From Trebouxia sp. TZW2008 (lineage: Eukaryota; Chlorophyta; Trebouxiophyceae; Trebouxiales; Trebouxiaceae): 64,000 nucleotides of DNA. A program made the translations under genes and the position numbers. The stretch lies in NCBI GenBank assembly GCA_002118135.1, contig BDIU01000177.1, positions 248,001-312,000 on the forward strand. Reading direction: 5' to 3'. The notes beneath the pieces were generated by a model. That model had not been told where the DNA came from. It did not search any database and saw only the letters and a program-made list of their open reading frames with translations. Every line of letters starts with the position of its first letter. The stretch's first letter is position 1. This document shows positions 10,116-21,721 of the stretch, piece after piece.

Positions 10116-12388
10116 ATGATGAGCCATCGCGCGGAATGCCAAGTCTGTGGCCGCCCTCAGCTACGGCCTGTCGCCTGCCCAAGGTGTGCAGCCATGGCAT
10201 ATTGCAGTCGGGAACATAGGCAACTGCACTGGAGTGACGGGCACCATGACGAGTGCAGCAGAATGCAGCAGCAAATGTCAAGATGCGAGGTAGCTAAACA
10301 TGAAACACGTCTGTGCTGCCGCGCGCTGCGTGCTCAACAACAGCTGATCACAGGAGCTCAGGCATTTTCCCTTCACCTTCACGCTGGACACGACTGAGAC
10401 TTTGTCAAGCTTGGCAGCAGGTTGAGCTGTGTTTTCACAAAATCAAGACTGTTGCTGCTGTCTCAGGTGTATCATACCCAAATAAGCCTGCGCTTTTCTT
10501 GTGAACACAGAAAGCTGCTCCTGCAAGGCATTTGACACATGGAGTCACAGCGATGGCTGCCATGAGCCAGCATTGTTGACGCCATGGAGGCTGCTCTGTT
10601 CCAAGCAGGTATCACATCACATTGTGAAAGCGCTGCTGTGTCTGTATGGCAGCGTCTTGTTCACAGACTTGGCTGTATACTGCAGGCCCGGCCTGCACCA
10701 AGCTCATCCTCGTGGAGTGGCTTCTACATGCTGCAGAGCTTGCCCTTCAACAATCCAGCAGGTGCATGTTGGTAGCATCGCATGCCTTGGCAGGTTGCGT
10801 TTGCATTCAACATGAATTTCTGTGCATCTGAAATCAGCATGGCTGTATGTGCAGCAAAACTTCTGGAGGTGCCGTTGACCCTGTTGTGGGCATTGCAGCA
10901 AGCACAAATTTGCTTTGCTGGGCATTTCAGACAAGTGATGCAATGCACCACAGTGCACTTTGTAGGTAAGCTGCTGTCATGGCCAATTTGTTTCCAGACA
11001 CAGCTGATGCTGCTTGGCATGAGCCCTGCTCTGCATTCATTTTATATGCACACGGTGTACTTGTCCTTCAGCTTCATAAATTTTGTTATCTATAACCACT
11101 TTGTGCAGGAGCTCAAAAGGAAATAGGCCTGTGGCCGGTATTTTTGGAGTTGCTCCCTTTAATGCCTTACCAGCACATGCAACTACATTTGATCAGCCCT
11201 GATATTCCCAATGACATGCATGGTTCATGCCAGACCTTCACCTTGCAGCAACACAGCGCATCACAGTCATCACACATACAGCAAGATAACAACAGCCCTG
11301 ACTCAGCAGTTCAATCAGCTTGGGATCCAAGTACTTTGAACAGCGTCTGCAGTCATCAGAAACAGGCAGTCGAGGAGTCTGATCTGCCAGCACAACATGC
11401 AGGTCAACACCACATTGCAGTGCCTTCACAAAAGCACCATGCAGCTGTAGACCGTCAGCAGCACCCAGCACTGCAAGCATCAGAGGAGGATGAAAAAAGC
11501 CAAAGCTTGCAGCTCAGCTTTCATACAGGCTGCTATCATGACGCTGCTAGCAGCTTGTGGCAGGAGCATGGCAGACCCGACTTGGTTTTTGGTGCCAACG
11601 CTGGTGTGTTACGCAAGGCTCTCCAGTGTGCTCTACATGTCATCAGTTGCCCACAATGTGTGCAAATGCATGGAGTTACTTGCTGCTAGCGCCTGTGCAG
11701 CGCAGCTTATTACAAAACAACACTGCAATCTGCGAGGACATGGCTTTGCACAAGCTTGAGGTCATCATGAAACCTGAACTTGTGTTGCCTCTGGGATGAC
11801 CTCCAATGCCTGCAATGCTTTCAGACACAGCTACCTGCACATAGAGTTCATTCTCTGCATTTCAAGCATACAGTCAGTGCTCACCATGTGTTGCACGGCT
11901 TTGTGCACCTATGCATGCAAGCGGTTTGCCTTCAATGTCTGATTTGCAATTGAGGTGGAGTCTTCAGCAAGTTGCTGACAGATGCTATTGATCTTGTCAC
12001 AAATTCCTGCAATCTAACGCATGCTGATACTTCAGGCATTGATCAGTGGTTTTCGACATTGTCTTACTCAGAATGATTGTTTGCTGCTGCAGGGCTAGCA
12101 GCTTACACCTCGTGGCTCCCAACACTGCAGCTACTGAGTCAAGACAATGCACCACCAGCCATCTTTACAGACTTCTGTGAGGAGGCTGCATACCAGGGCG
12201 TGAGGGTGATGCAGCATGCCGCTCAAGGTCCCATGCAATGGATGCCCATCAGTGTCAACCCATTCAGAAGTCCTGTCAGCTGTCAGGGCAAACACAACAA
12301 CCTGCCAAGCTATAGCAATGCGTTCATGTTTGGCATGGCACCAGCAGCCCGTGACCCTGTTGAGCCAGCAGCTGTCGGCAAAGCGTGA
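10116..12388 (+). CDS. MYND zinc-finger protein with MSS51 C-terminal domain
   Basis: Exons 10116-10289, 10354-10420, 10511-10608, 10686-10761, 10855-10965, 11109-11603 and 12093-12388 join in phase to 438 aa. Residues 8-50 form a MYND finger: CQVCGRP, CPRC, AYCSREHRQLHW, then H and C of GHHDEC. The rest matches the MSS51/ZMYND-type C-terminal domain: FPFTF near 62, SWSGFYML, VPLTLLWAL, VHFVGAQKEIGLWP, LELLPLMP, then GCYHD, PDLVFGANAG and SWLPTL, and finally AIFTDFCEEA and SYSNAFMFGM. In yeast, Mss51 activates mitochondrial COX1 translation, but most eukaryotic relatives have no assigned role, so no function is claimed. About 90 Gln/His/Ser-rich residues interrupt the C-terminal domain (near 11210-11510). 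Confidence 0.88.
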
Positions 12389-12407
12389 GTGCTGTACAGC
12401 GACTTCT

Positions 12408-12573
12408 CTTTGCAACGACAGCTTTGGTTCCAAGTAAAGTTGTTCTTGTGTCAGATCATCGGATTGTCCTTACTCAAAGGTACCACTGCAGTCAAAATGC
12501 AGTGATCGGTCACCAACTGCATTGTCCTTACATCAACTTGAAGAAAGTTCTTACTTCAAGCGTCCTTACAAAG
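12408..12573 (-). mobile_element. MITE-like repeat, copy 3, with terminal inverted repeats
   Basis: The 166-bp element begins CTTTGCAAC and ends TTACAAAG, forming an imperfect terminal inverted repeat. Its interior matches the other copies in reverse orientation (GTCCTTAC motifs, CCACTGCAGTCA, GCATTGTCCTTACAT). It lies 20 bp past the stop of the MYND gene, so it is probably in its 3' UTR. Confidence 0.75.
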
Positions 12574-13338
12574 AGTGTTTACCGTATCTGTTACCCTGGT
12601 GCATTGCAACACTGCAGCTGGGCTTTTGGCACTTGCTCAGCAAGATGCACTTCGATTGCTTTGCCACATCAGCAAAATGAATCTCTTCTGCAGAACTGGG
12701 TGAGCTTGTGAAGTCGATCTTGCATTACATGTAGTTGATTAATTGATGCATATGCTGCAAGACACTGCCTTGTTGGAATGACAGAGGACCTGTTTTACTG
12801 CATGCGCAGAACTTGTTTCTGACGTTCAAACGCTCTATGTCCTGTAATGTCAGATGCTTGCAGAAATCGTCACTTTGCGCAGACAGTGTGCAGGAGTGAG
12901 TTCAACACAGTGACAGAAGCCACACTTGACTTGCCTTGCAGACATTGCTACGTACAGTAGGCTTGGATCAGGTACAAACTTGAGTCTGATGATTGCTCAC
13001 ACTCATAAGATCTGCTGGCAGGTGAGCCACTGATATAGGTGACAATGAAGGCACGCTAGACAGCTGCCAATGACAGCTGCCAGCAGCTCACTCCATGCGA
13101 CCCTGCCATCTGGTGACTGTGAACATGTGGCATTGTCAAAACAGGCTTGACTATCATAGACTATCCTTGGACTTGCCAATCATGACCCACCACGTTCACG
13201 ACACTTACACATAAGACAGGCAGGTGCTGAAAAGCACCAAAGTGAGTGCTCGTTCCTGACCAAGCTCTCAGCGTCACGCAAACGGTTGGCCTTGCGTTCC
13301 CTGCTCGCACTCAACAAATCTCAAGTAGAACTGCTGTG
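12574..13338. other. Intergenic before the Ala/Ser-rich gene
   Basis: The stretch holds the 5' flank and any 5' UTR of the gene at 13339. No RNA gene, conserved frame or strong repeat was seen. A TGTAA near 12844, the usual green-algal poly(A) signal, could serve the upstream gene. Confidence 0.4.
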
Positions 13339-14874
13339 ATGATGACGGTCGGCAGATTGGCGATTCTGGTACTGTGCTTGCAAGTCTTGTCATATGGCGC
13401 CGTGGCACAGAATGCAGCAGCCGGAGCGTCAGCAACGTCTACGTCCTCAAGCCCGCCGCCGTCATCTGGCTCGTCGTCCTATGCTACCGCTATCGCACAA
13501 GCTCTCAGCAGCGGCAACGCGCAAGCAGCTGCGACAGCCATTGCTGCTGCTCAGTCTGCCGGGCAGACAAGCGCATATGCCGCAGCTTTTGCACAGGTAT
13601 AGCAGCCTGCTGCTCTGAGGAGAGTTGATTTTGCTGCGCTGCAGTGAGTACACGCGTCTTGCTGTGCAGGCCAAGTCTTCAGGGGCTTCGTCAACGACCG
13701 TCGCACAAGCCATCGCTCTTACAGGTCAATCCAACGGCGCTGCAGCCTCAGCCGCAGCATCTGCAGCAGCAAGCTCGTTCGGGCCAGTTGCTGCCTCTCC
13801 CCCACCTGCTCCTCCTACTACAGCAAATGCAGTTGCAAGCGCGGTGTCCTCTGGTAATGCACAGTATTGCAACAGGCAGATCTTGCATGTTATTCATGCT
13901 CAAATGCGGCGCTGTCAATCATTGATGACAGCACGCCGTAGGCACTGTTGCTGCTGCCTGCATACTGCAGCATCTCCCTACTAAGAAGCTCAACTGCATA
14001 ACGCTGTTAAACTATGGTGACGGATGCTGCTGCATTGCCTTGCGGCTGCTTACCGCTGACCAGCTGTTCTCCACACTGCCGTCGATCAACAGTGATAAGT
14101 GCTGCTGCAGGCAATGCCAATGCAGTAGCACAAGCTGTGGCTGGAGCAGGCTCATCTCCAAGCAACGGCAATGCTGCAGCAACAGCAACTGCTGTCTCAC
14201 AAGCTGTCAGTCAGGCCAGCCCATCAACGCAGGCTACAGCCTACACTCAGGCCATTGCACAGAGTCTGAGCTCTGGCAACTCCCAAGCCTCTGCCACCGC
14301 CATTGCTGCTGCTGTGTCATCCAACCAGGCCAGTGCAGTGGCACAGGCCTTCTCTCAGGTGAAACACGCCTGCTGCATGAGTCCAAGCTGTCATTATGTA
14401 AGCTAGTGTTGATGGATTAAGCAGCCGTTGATTCTGCACTCAAGCCACTCTTCAGCTTTCATTGATGTTTTCCAGCTGAGGTCGCAGAGTGAGGAATCAG
14501 ACCTTGCCATCCAGCTAGCAATGCCTTCTATGCCATACACGCAGTGTAAAAGCTGACTGCAGAGCAGCTTGCTGCTGCTAAGAACTGCGTTTTGTTCTGT
14601 CTGAGGTAGAGTTCCCATGAAATGCTGTTGAAACGCTTGATCTGCAGCGCCTGAGCCTCTTCTGCTGCATTTGTAGGCCAAGTCCTCCAATGTAGGCGCA
14701 AGCCAAGTCTGTGCAGCTCAAGCAGCAGCCCAAGCAGTCAGTTCTGCAGCTGGTACAGCAGCTGCTCAAGCAATTGCAGCAGCATACGGCAGCAGTGCCT
14801 GCAATGGTTCATCCGGCTCTAGTGTTAGCTCATCTGCTAGTTCCACAAGCTCCTCCAGCAACAGTGGAAAGTGA
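13339..14874 (+). CDS. Secreted Ala/Ser-rich, spidroin-like repeat protein
   Basis: Exons 13339-13596, 13670-13853, 14111-14358 and 14677-14874 join in phase to 295 aa. The start gives a signal peptide (MMTVGRLAILVLCLQVLSYG, cleaved near AVAQ). The mature protein is nearly all Ala, Ser, Gln, Gly and Thr. Motifs such as YATAIAQALSSGNAQAAATA and AYTQAIAQSLSSGNSQASAT recur. Exons 1 and 3 end alike (AAFAQ, QAFSQ), and exons 2 and 4 begin alike (AKSSG, AKSSN). The gene therefore seems built from a duplicated exon pair. Only two Cys occur in the mature part, both in the last exon, which ends in a Ser-rich tail. The composition resembles silk-like fibrous proteins and a wall or mucilage role is possible, but no homologous family is recognised. 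Confidence 0.75.
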
Positions 14875-15456
14875 CCAGACAGGGACTGAACCTGGGTCCA
14901 CAAGCATGTGAACAACAAACTTTAGGCATTTTGGGAATCCGCTTCGAGATCAACAACATGAGCCTGTCGGCATCAGGCAGATACGTGTGTAGGCAATGCA
15001 AGGAGAACTTGATTGCAATGTTGCTTGTTTGTGTGTGTCAGCAAAGATGGTTACAAACTTCAAGGGTGGCAACATTGTCTGAGCAAGCAAATGCAAGTTG
15101 CATTTTAGTAGGCTTCTGTCACGAGAAGGTCATTGTGAAGATAACAATCACTTAGAATAAACTTTGATGTGTGCACTGTAACCATGTGCAACCTGTCAAT
15201 AAATATGCGGCAAAGCATCATCTGACCTGCAGACGGACAATATGAGTTGGATGCACATCTTCTGCAGCAAGCATGCACACAAGCGTGAACAAGCATGCCC
15301 TTGCCAACTCCAAGCTGTAAAGAGCTTCATTGAAATCTGTTTATCATTGGCTTGTTGATGATTGTCACAAGCATGTTGAGATTGTCACAGTGATGGTACC
15401 GCTGGTCGATTATTGCATGAGACTGCAAACCAACAGCAACTGCAGGTCAAATAGTG
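14875..15456. other. Intergenic, convergent 3' ends
   Basis: Two gene ends face each other. TGTAA at about 15178 (plus) and its complement at about 15051 (minus) could be poly(A) signals, which would make the two 3' UTRs overlap. No conserved frame is present. Confidence 0.4.
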
Positions 15457-18400
15457 TCAGTGAGGCAAAGTCGCAGGTCGCCGTGGCATGAGGGTGTCTG
15501 TCTCATGCAAGGAGTCTAAGCTGGCAAGACTGTCTATGCTTTCAGATCTGGTCTGCAGATGCTCCAGAGATGGGCTTGTTGTCAATGACACGCCTGTTGA
15601 CCCACTGCCCTTATTAGATTTCAGCGCTGCTTTTGCCACAGATCCTGCACACAAAACATTCTTGAATGTAAGCGTGATGACCTAAAAGGCATGTGCTAAG
15701 CCATGCACGCTGTCCTGACATGCAGCACCAGTCTGTGGTTTCACTGAAGCAGTCAGATGTCTAGCGTCATAATGCAAAACATCCCGTTGTTGCATTATGT
15801 CTAGCGTCATAATGCCAGCTTCTAACTGCTTCAGAGAAACCAGAGACTGGTGCCACACGTCAGAACAGAAGATGCATGTCTCAGGCATCAACTCAAGACA
15901 GCTTCATGTGCTAATGTGCCTTGAGCTGTATGTGAAATGTACAATTCTTGATGCCTGTGCTAGGCACCCAAATGATGTGTAGCATGTCAACTGATTGCCA
16001 CCAGGATATACAGACATGACATCAGCTCCACACGTACTCAGGCACATTGACTACATTGAGTACAGATGTGATTCCAAGCATGCTTTGGTGCAGCAACTTG
16101 GGTGGCATTTGAAGTATACATGAGGTATAAGCTTCAGCGTGCATTGCCACAGCCACAAGAAAGGCATTGCATGTACAAATGATGTGCAAGCTCAACCATG
16201 ACAAGGTTGACACTTTGGCAAACATCATGTACAAGCTCAAGCATGCATGAGCGCATTGACGAGGATGCCTCACCGTGAGAGAAGAAGATATGCATGGAGA
16301 TGAAGACAATGGTGACTCCTATACAGAAGTTGATGGTGAGTGCGTGTCCAAACAACGCTGCTGACATCAGCCCAGTGAATATCGTCGCCATGGTGGAAGA
16401 GTACTTCTTCAGTATGGTGTCAGCATATTTGAAGAAGAATGAGGACAGGATGCCTTGCATTGCATTGTTGACCACCAGGAGCATGGTTACCTGCATAGAT
16501 CAGTCGATCGTGTGAGTCTCTGTGCAACTGCTGGCATGGCTGACATGCAACTGTACACTTCTGCAGTATGATAGAAGAAGGAGGACAGAATGCCTTGCAT
16601 GGCATTGCTGACCACCACGAGCACGGTAAACTGCATTATCACTATCAGCATCATTTACCGGTGAGGTTCTATGACCCATCCAGGTGCATACAGCATGGCG
16701 AACCACATTCGTGTACTCAAGGTATAAAATGCTGTTCAGTTCAGCCTCATCGCAAAGCATTGCTGGGGTATGAGAGTGCATGCTGACAATGCAGACACTG
16801 TATGCAGCAAAGGCTCAGCCTTGCGTGGCATTGATGACCACCAAGAGCATGGTGACCTGCACGTGTTGTTTCAAGGCATGGGGGTCTGTGCAGCTCAGCC
16901 TCATTGCACAGCATTGCTGGCACGTCAGAGGGCAGTCTGACACTGCAAAGAATGCATGCTGCAAAATCCTTGCCAACAACATGTGCAGGCTGATGTTTGG
17001 ACCGCCATGCAAGACATCTTGACAGATCTTGTGCATCCTATGATCTGGACCACAGCACCACGAGGCAAAATTGACATCCTAATGAGGATTCATACATGAG
17101 CCAGCCAGGATAGCTGACTGTGAAGACACTGAACACATGTTGAGGTGATCATACCTTTGAGTGGCCCTTGAACACCTCTGATATTGACTGGTGTCCCAGC
17201 ACAACAAGCAGAAACAGCCCGAATAGGTTGAACAGGAGCCCAAATAGGTACAGGAAGAAGTTCTGCACATGGACGCTTGTGTCCATATTCTTCTTCAGGG
17301 CCATCTCATTGTACACTGAGGCCAAGCTGGGAATACATATGCTCCCAGCAGTGTACAGAATTGCTGGAGCCAGCAGATTGGAGGGCAGGCTGTTGCTTGC
17401 TCTGCATTCACAATGCACTTCAAGCCCAGAAGGATTGTGTGTAACAGCTAGAGCATTGACTGCAAGGTCTGCAGCTCAACCTTGTTGAATGCAGCTATGT
17501 CACGCAGCTTGCAAACATGCGTGTGTTCATGCGCCGGTTCACCACTGCATTGCTGCAAACCTGACACATTTCAAGTGTCTGAAGGGCAAAGCAATATATG
17601 CCATGCTTGAAAAAAGAACAAGTTGCACAGATCCTTTGTAGACTTGACAATCATGCATGCATCAGCTTTGCAGCAGATGCAATGTGGCTGGAGGCAGCAA
17701 ATTAAACAAGCTGATGTACATGTGAGTGTCATGCCTTCAAAGCACTACCTTGCCGTCAAGCCAAAACTGACTCTGCAGCGAATTGTGAGACAGAGCAGGC
17801 AGCAGACTTGAGCTTGAGCATAGCATGCACAGCACACGACAAGCAGATGTTGCTCGCAGTTGCTGAGCTGGTCGACTGAAGCAGAGCAGGCAGACCATTT
17901 GAATGGCAGCACAGCATGCACAGCACAAAATAAGCATACATCACCAGCAGTCGCTGAGCTGCTTGAATGAAGCAGAGCGTGCAGACCATTTAACTGGCAG
18001 CACAGCATGCACAGCACAAAACAAGCATACATCACCCGCAATTGCTGAGCTGATTGACTGTGATGCCTGCCATCAGCAGCACTAGAGCCTCCCATTGCCA
18101 TATGCTGAAATGCCGTTTTAGGATGAACCTCATCAGCAGCGCAATCACCAAGATCTGCAGACAAATGATGGTGTTGGCAGAAGCACGTAGCACTTTCCGT
18201 TGTGAATGCACAACAGGAAAACGTAGTGCTGGTAGGCGTTGCATTGGAAGCCTGTGGGAACAGAGGCAGCACTCGATTGACCCTCCTGGAGCAGTGATCA
18301 GCACTTGATCTCCTGTGTTATCATGCTTGCAGAAGGGACTCGAGAAGACAGCGCGTACGTAGCTTGTGTATATGCCTTGTGACACAACAAGTTTGCATGG

Positions 18401-19846
18401 CTTGTGACAAAGGCAGGGTCTGCACATGCAGCTGTTGCTGCTCACATGTGAAGACAAAAGGCTTTCAACCCAATATGCATGCAGCCTACAGGCATGCCTC
18501 TTCTAAAAATGCCTTTGTGGTCACACAAATGCAGTGATGTTGTGTTGTGATGCTATTGCTGCTCCAAAATGAGTGCAGGTATGCTAGGCTCCCAGCCATG
18601 CAGCATTGACACAAGCTGAAGCAAGAATTGCAATGTCTGAGATGTGCTCAACATTCCATGCTTCAAATTGCACTGCAGTGACCTAGAGGCGATATGACAC
18701 ACACCTTCAGGTTGCTGAGCATCTTGGCAGTTGTGGGCTTGAAGTAGAGTTGCATAGCAAACTTCAGGTAGTTATTGACCGCATACAGGCCAGCAGGGAC
18801 CGCCAGCAGCCTGTTGTGATGGCATTGATGCAGGAAAATGCGCAAGAATCTGAAACCAGGGAAACCTGCTTTACCTTTGCTCTGCACATGCAAAGCCTGC
18901 TGTCACACATATGTCACAGACAGACACGCAAGCAGGTCCAAAAATGCTGCCAGTGACGTCACATGGCAAAGTCAAGGTATTTATTGACCGCATACAGGCC
19001 AGCAGGAACCGCCAGGAGCCTGTTGTGATGGCGTGAGTGCAGGAAGATACGCAAGGACCCAAAACCAGGAAAACCTGCTTTACCTTTACTCTGCACATGC
19101 AAAGCCTGCTGTCACACGTATTTCATGGACAGACTTGCAGGATGGATATTGCTGCTGGTGACGTCGCGCGGCTAAGTGTTTGTTGACAGGTCAGCAGGGA
19201 CTGCCAGCAGACTGTTGTGATGGCATGAGTGCAGGAGAATATGCAAGGACCTGAAATCAGGGAAACCTGCTTTGCCTTTACTCTGCGCATACAAAGCCTG
19301 TTGTCACACATATGTCACAGACAGACATGACAGTAGAGCCAGACATGCTGCTGGTGATGGTGATGCACTCTAAATTGATAGAGTTGCCTGGCATATGGTG
19401 AAAGGGTCAATAAGGACACGTGCCACGACAGCACTGATGTCGACGATGCTGATGCATGCTTGCATGCAGCGTGTCTAGCCTGCCATGAAAGCAAGCATGA
19501 GAATGAAGCGCTTACATATATGACTAGCATAGTGATGGCAAAAGCTGTCTTGACAATCTCCACCAGGAAGTTGATGCTGACAGGATGGAAGCTAAATTTT
19601 CCTGCTGCATTCTTACTCATATGCACCAGGACTGGCTGCAGTCCTGCATGGCACCAGAATCAGTATAGTCACAAATAACACTACAACACTGAACCAAATT
19701 GCACAAAGGGTGATACCTGTGCCTGAGCGTCGTTTTGTTGAGCGCACAGTATGTGCGTCATAGGTAATTTGCCCATTCAAGCTGTTGGGCTTTTCATACA
19801 GTGTGTCAGTTGCTTGCAGCTTCAGAGTATACATACCTATCAGCAT
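15457..19846 (-). CDS. Nucleotide-sugar transporter, CMP-sialic acid transporter family
   Basis: A Golgi multi-pass antiporter of the NST/CSTLP group. Plants lack sialic acid, so the substrate is probably another nucleotide sugar. Exons in order are 19846-19717, 19643-19516, 18881-18705, 18154-18036, 17401-17155, 16490-16274 and 15644-15457. Phases agree, giving 401 aa. Hallmarks in order: [83 protein letters not shown], and [13 protein letters not shown]. The C-terminus is Ser-rich and cytosolic. The first intron is doubtful: the 73-bp segment 19716-19644 has GT-AG ends, but read through it encodes a hydrophobic stretch where relatives have their first membrane helix. Several exons have decayed tandem copies in the introns. 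Confidence 0.9.
16555..16870 (-). repeat. Decayed copies of the transporter exon-6 start
   Basis: The real acceptor and exon start at 16490 (minus: TGCAG then GTAACCATGCTCCTGGTGG) recur at about 16632 and 16856, each upstream in the transcript. The first copy extends into the region encoding GILSSFF. Both lack the rest of the exon. Confidence 0.8.
17815..18035 (-). repeat. About 85-bp tandem copies of the transporter exon-4 end
   Basis: Three units share AGTTGCTGAGCTG-type exon-end sequence followed by CATACATCACC-like donor sequence and GGCAGCACAGCATGCACAGC. The functional donor is the first in the transcript (GTGATG, at 18035). The later copies are intronic. Confidence 0.8.
18960..19320 (-). 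repeat. Two further tandem copies of transporter exon 3
   Basis: The blocks at 18979-19096 and 19180-19289 repeat the first two thirds of exon 3 (real copy 18881-18705) with their TGCAG-type acceptors. The nearer one still encodes [10 protein letters not shown] and [12 protein letters not shown] on the minus strand. The exon end with KMLSNLK is missing in both, so splicing into them would not give a complete transporter. Confidence 0.85.
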
Positions 19847-21197
19847 ACAGTCGCCACAGACCAGCCAGATCTTCCAGAGGCGCCTCTGACTTTGAGCAGC
19901 TTGCTCTCTTGGCTGCGCGTATGCCAGGGATGCCTTGCCCTGCAGACGCTGACATGAGTGTGAAACTAGGATTTCTGCTAGCTTGTGAGGACTGCTGGAT
20001 GGATGTCACAGCTAAATATGTACCTGTGGCAAGAAAGGTGGAGAAGCACGCCCACTTGCGGGCAATGGTGGCAGCGCTGCATTCCCTTCAGCCTGTGTTG
20101 AAGAAATTTTGTGTTAGAGGAAACAGACAGATCTGTTCAAAGCAGCAGGCAGCTGCTCTGACAGCAGCAGCAAGGGTCACACAGGGTGCTACGAGGGCAG
20201 GTCAAGCTGAAGCTCACCACCATGTGCGCGACAAACTACAGCATTCTGGTTGACGTCAGATTGTGGTGGCGGCAATCTGCAAACTAGGTGCGTGCAATTT
20301 CGGGTTTCATTGCCTGTCACAATGCCCTATGTCAGTGACGTGCTGAGTTGCGTGATTGATCACTGTTTCAAAGTAGTCGCGCGTCTCACGGGGCGCCGAC
20401 TGTTGCAACACTTCTGTGCCTTGAGCTTGCGCAGTTCAGCAAATACGACTGTGCAAGCTACCAGCAATACTCTAGAGCGCAGTGTGTTGCCAAACTGACG
20501 GGCGATTCAGTCTGGAACCAATCATTTGGGTCAAGGGACTGCTCCAGGGTCATGCAATTGGCATGCCTAGCAACTCCTTTGCCAGTCAGAGTGCACACAC
20601 CATTCCAGGCAGTCATTGAGAGCGCATGGTGCAATGATCTTACATTGAGCCTCAAGACATGCCAGTGGCCATCGTTTCTGCAGGATGGCACTGACTTGCT
20701 GCAACTGGCAATGCAATGTCTCATCCTAGGCCTTATGATCTCGTGTGCAATGGTTCGGTGGTCTCACTGAGTCAGTCTCAAGAAGAGCAGCCCTTCTGTA
20801 AAGTGCTCCATGTATCAGCATGCTGCACATCATTAACCATAGTACCCTATAAAGACAATCTGTACTTACAGTCCAACTTGAACATTGCACAACAGATGGC
20901 AGAGCACGCAGATGTGAGAAGGGTCTGTGTAAATCTCCACATTGCTTGTTACAACACGCAACACCTCAAATTGGACCCACGTGTATGAGTCATCAAGAGT
21001 GCATGAAGGCAGCAGTCATGCAAACCGCTGACCTCTTTTGCAGTAGACGAGCGCTACCCAGCTAGCAGCATGACCATGAGCAGTGACTTGCGTCATCACA
21101 TTGGCTTGCCAGAGTGTAGTGGACTCGCTCTGATGAGCAGCAGCAAAAGACGACTTGCAGCAAAAAAAGACAACGTGATGAGAAGCAGTCACAAAAA
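19847..21197. other. Gene-poor stretch between transporter and tRNA-Met
   Basis: The transporter promoter and 5' UTR should lie at its left end. Open frames of up to about 150 codons exist on both strands, but none shows family motifs, codon regularity or splice-linked continuation. I see no repeat or RNA gene. Confidence 0.45.
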
Positions 21198-21312
21198 TGT
21201 CCCCGGTGAGGATCGAACTCACGACCTCCGGATTTCTCACGTCTGACGATCGCCAGAGCAGGCCATGTGTATGTTATGAGACCGACGCTCTAACCAACTG
21301 AGCCACGGAGAC
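21198..21312 (-). tRNA. tRNA-Met(CAT), elongator type, with 41-nt intron
   Basis: On the minus strand the acceptor stem GTCTCCG pairs with CGGGGAC (one G-T wobble). The D arm is GCTC-AGTTGGTTA-GAGC. The anticodon loop reads CTCATAA with anticodon CAT at 21278-21276. The T arm is GTGAG-TTCGATC-CTCAC and the discriminator is A. An intron of about 41 nt (21274-21234) interrupts the gene after position 37, the canonical site for nuclear tRNA introns. The anticodon stem TCGGT/TCCGG has a U-U pair at 31-39, as in other elongator Met tRNAs. It lies upstream of BLD10 in the opposite orientation. Confidence 0.93.
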
Positions 21313-21721
21313 AGTCGACGCCTTCGGAATCATTTCGGCTATATATATCGCAAGCATATATCTTTGAGCAAAGGGACATGACTAAATTCAACACTGAACA
21401 GCAGGAGCTATGGCAGGAAGCGAAAATCGCGCAGGCATAGCCTGTGAAGGCGCTGGCCTTCAGTCCTATTTGCCGTAAGGCTTGATGCCGGGGTGATCCG
21501 CAGGCTCTTTGTTGATGAAGCATGGCGGACTTTTGTCATCTGCTAACTTGGCCACGCTGCAACTTTGTGTCGCTGCGCGACGCAACACTTCTTGGGAAAA
21601 TTGCTACCTCCAATGTCTTGCTGAGGAGAAGCATCAAACGTGCTTATCGTCTGAGTTGAGTTTGACCGCTCTTGAGCCCTCCGACTGCGGTGATCACTCC
21701 TCAGTGAGTGACTGATCAGCG
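21313..21721. promoter_or_regulatory. 5' flank of BLD10 and of tRNA-Met
   Basis: This 409-bp stretch separates the divergent tRNA and BLD10 genes. It must carry the BLD10 promoter and 5' UTR. No clear core element was found. Confidence 0.4.

Noticed and set aside
18979..19289. Copies of transporter exon 3 as mutually exclusive exons
   Set aside because: Both copies lack the final third of the exon including KMLSNLK and a donor at the right place, so they cannot replace the real exon.
19801..20253. Plus-strand frame of 150 codons upstream of the transporter
   Set aside because: No homology motif, no signal peptide, overlaps the probable transporter 5' region, and no supporting splice sites.
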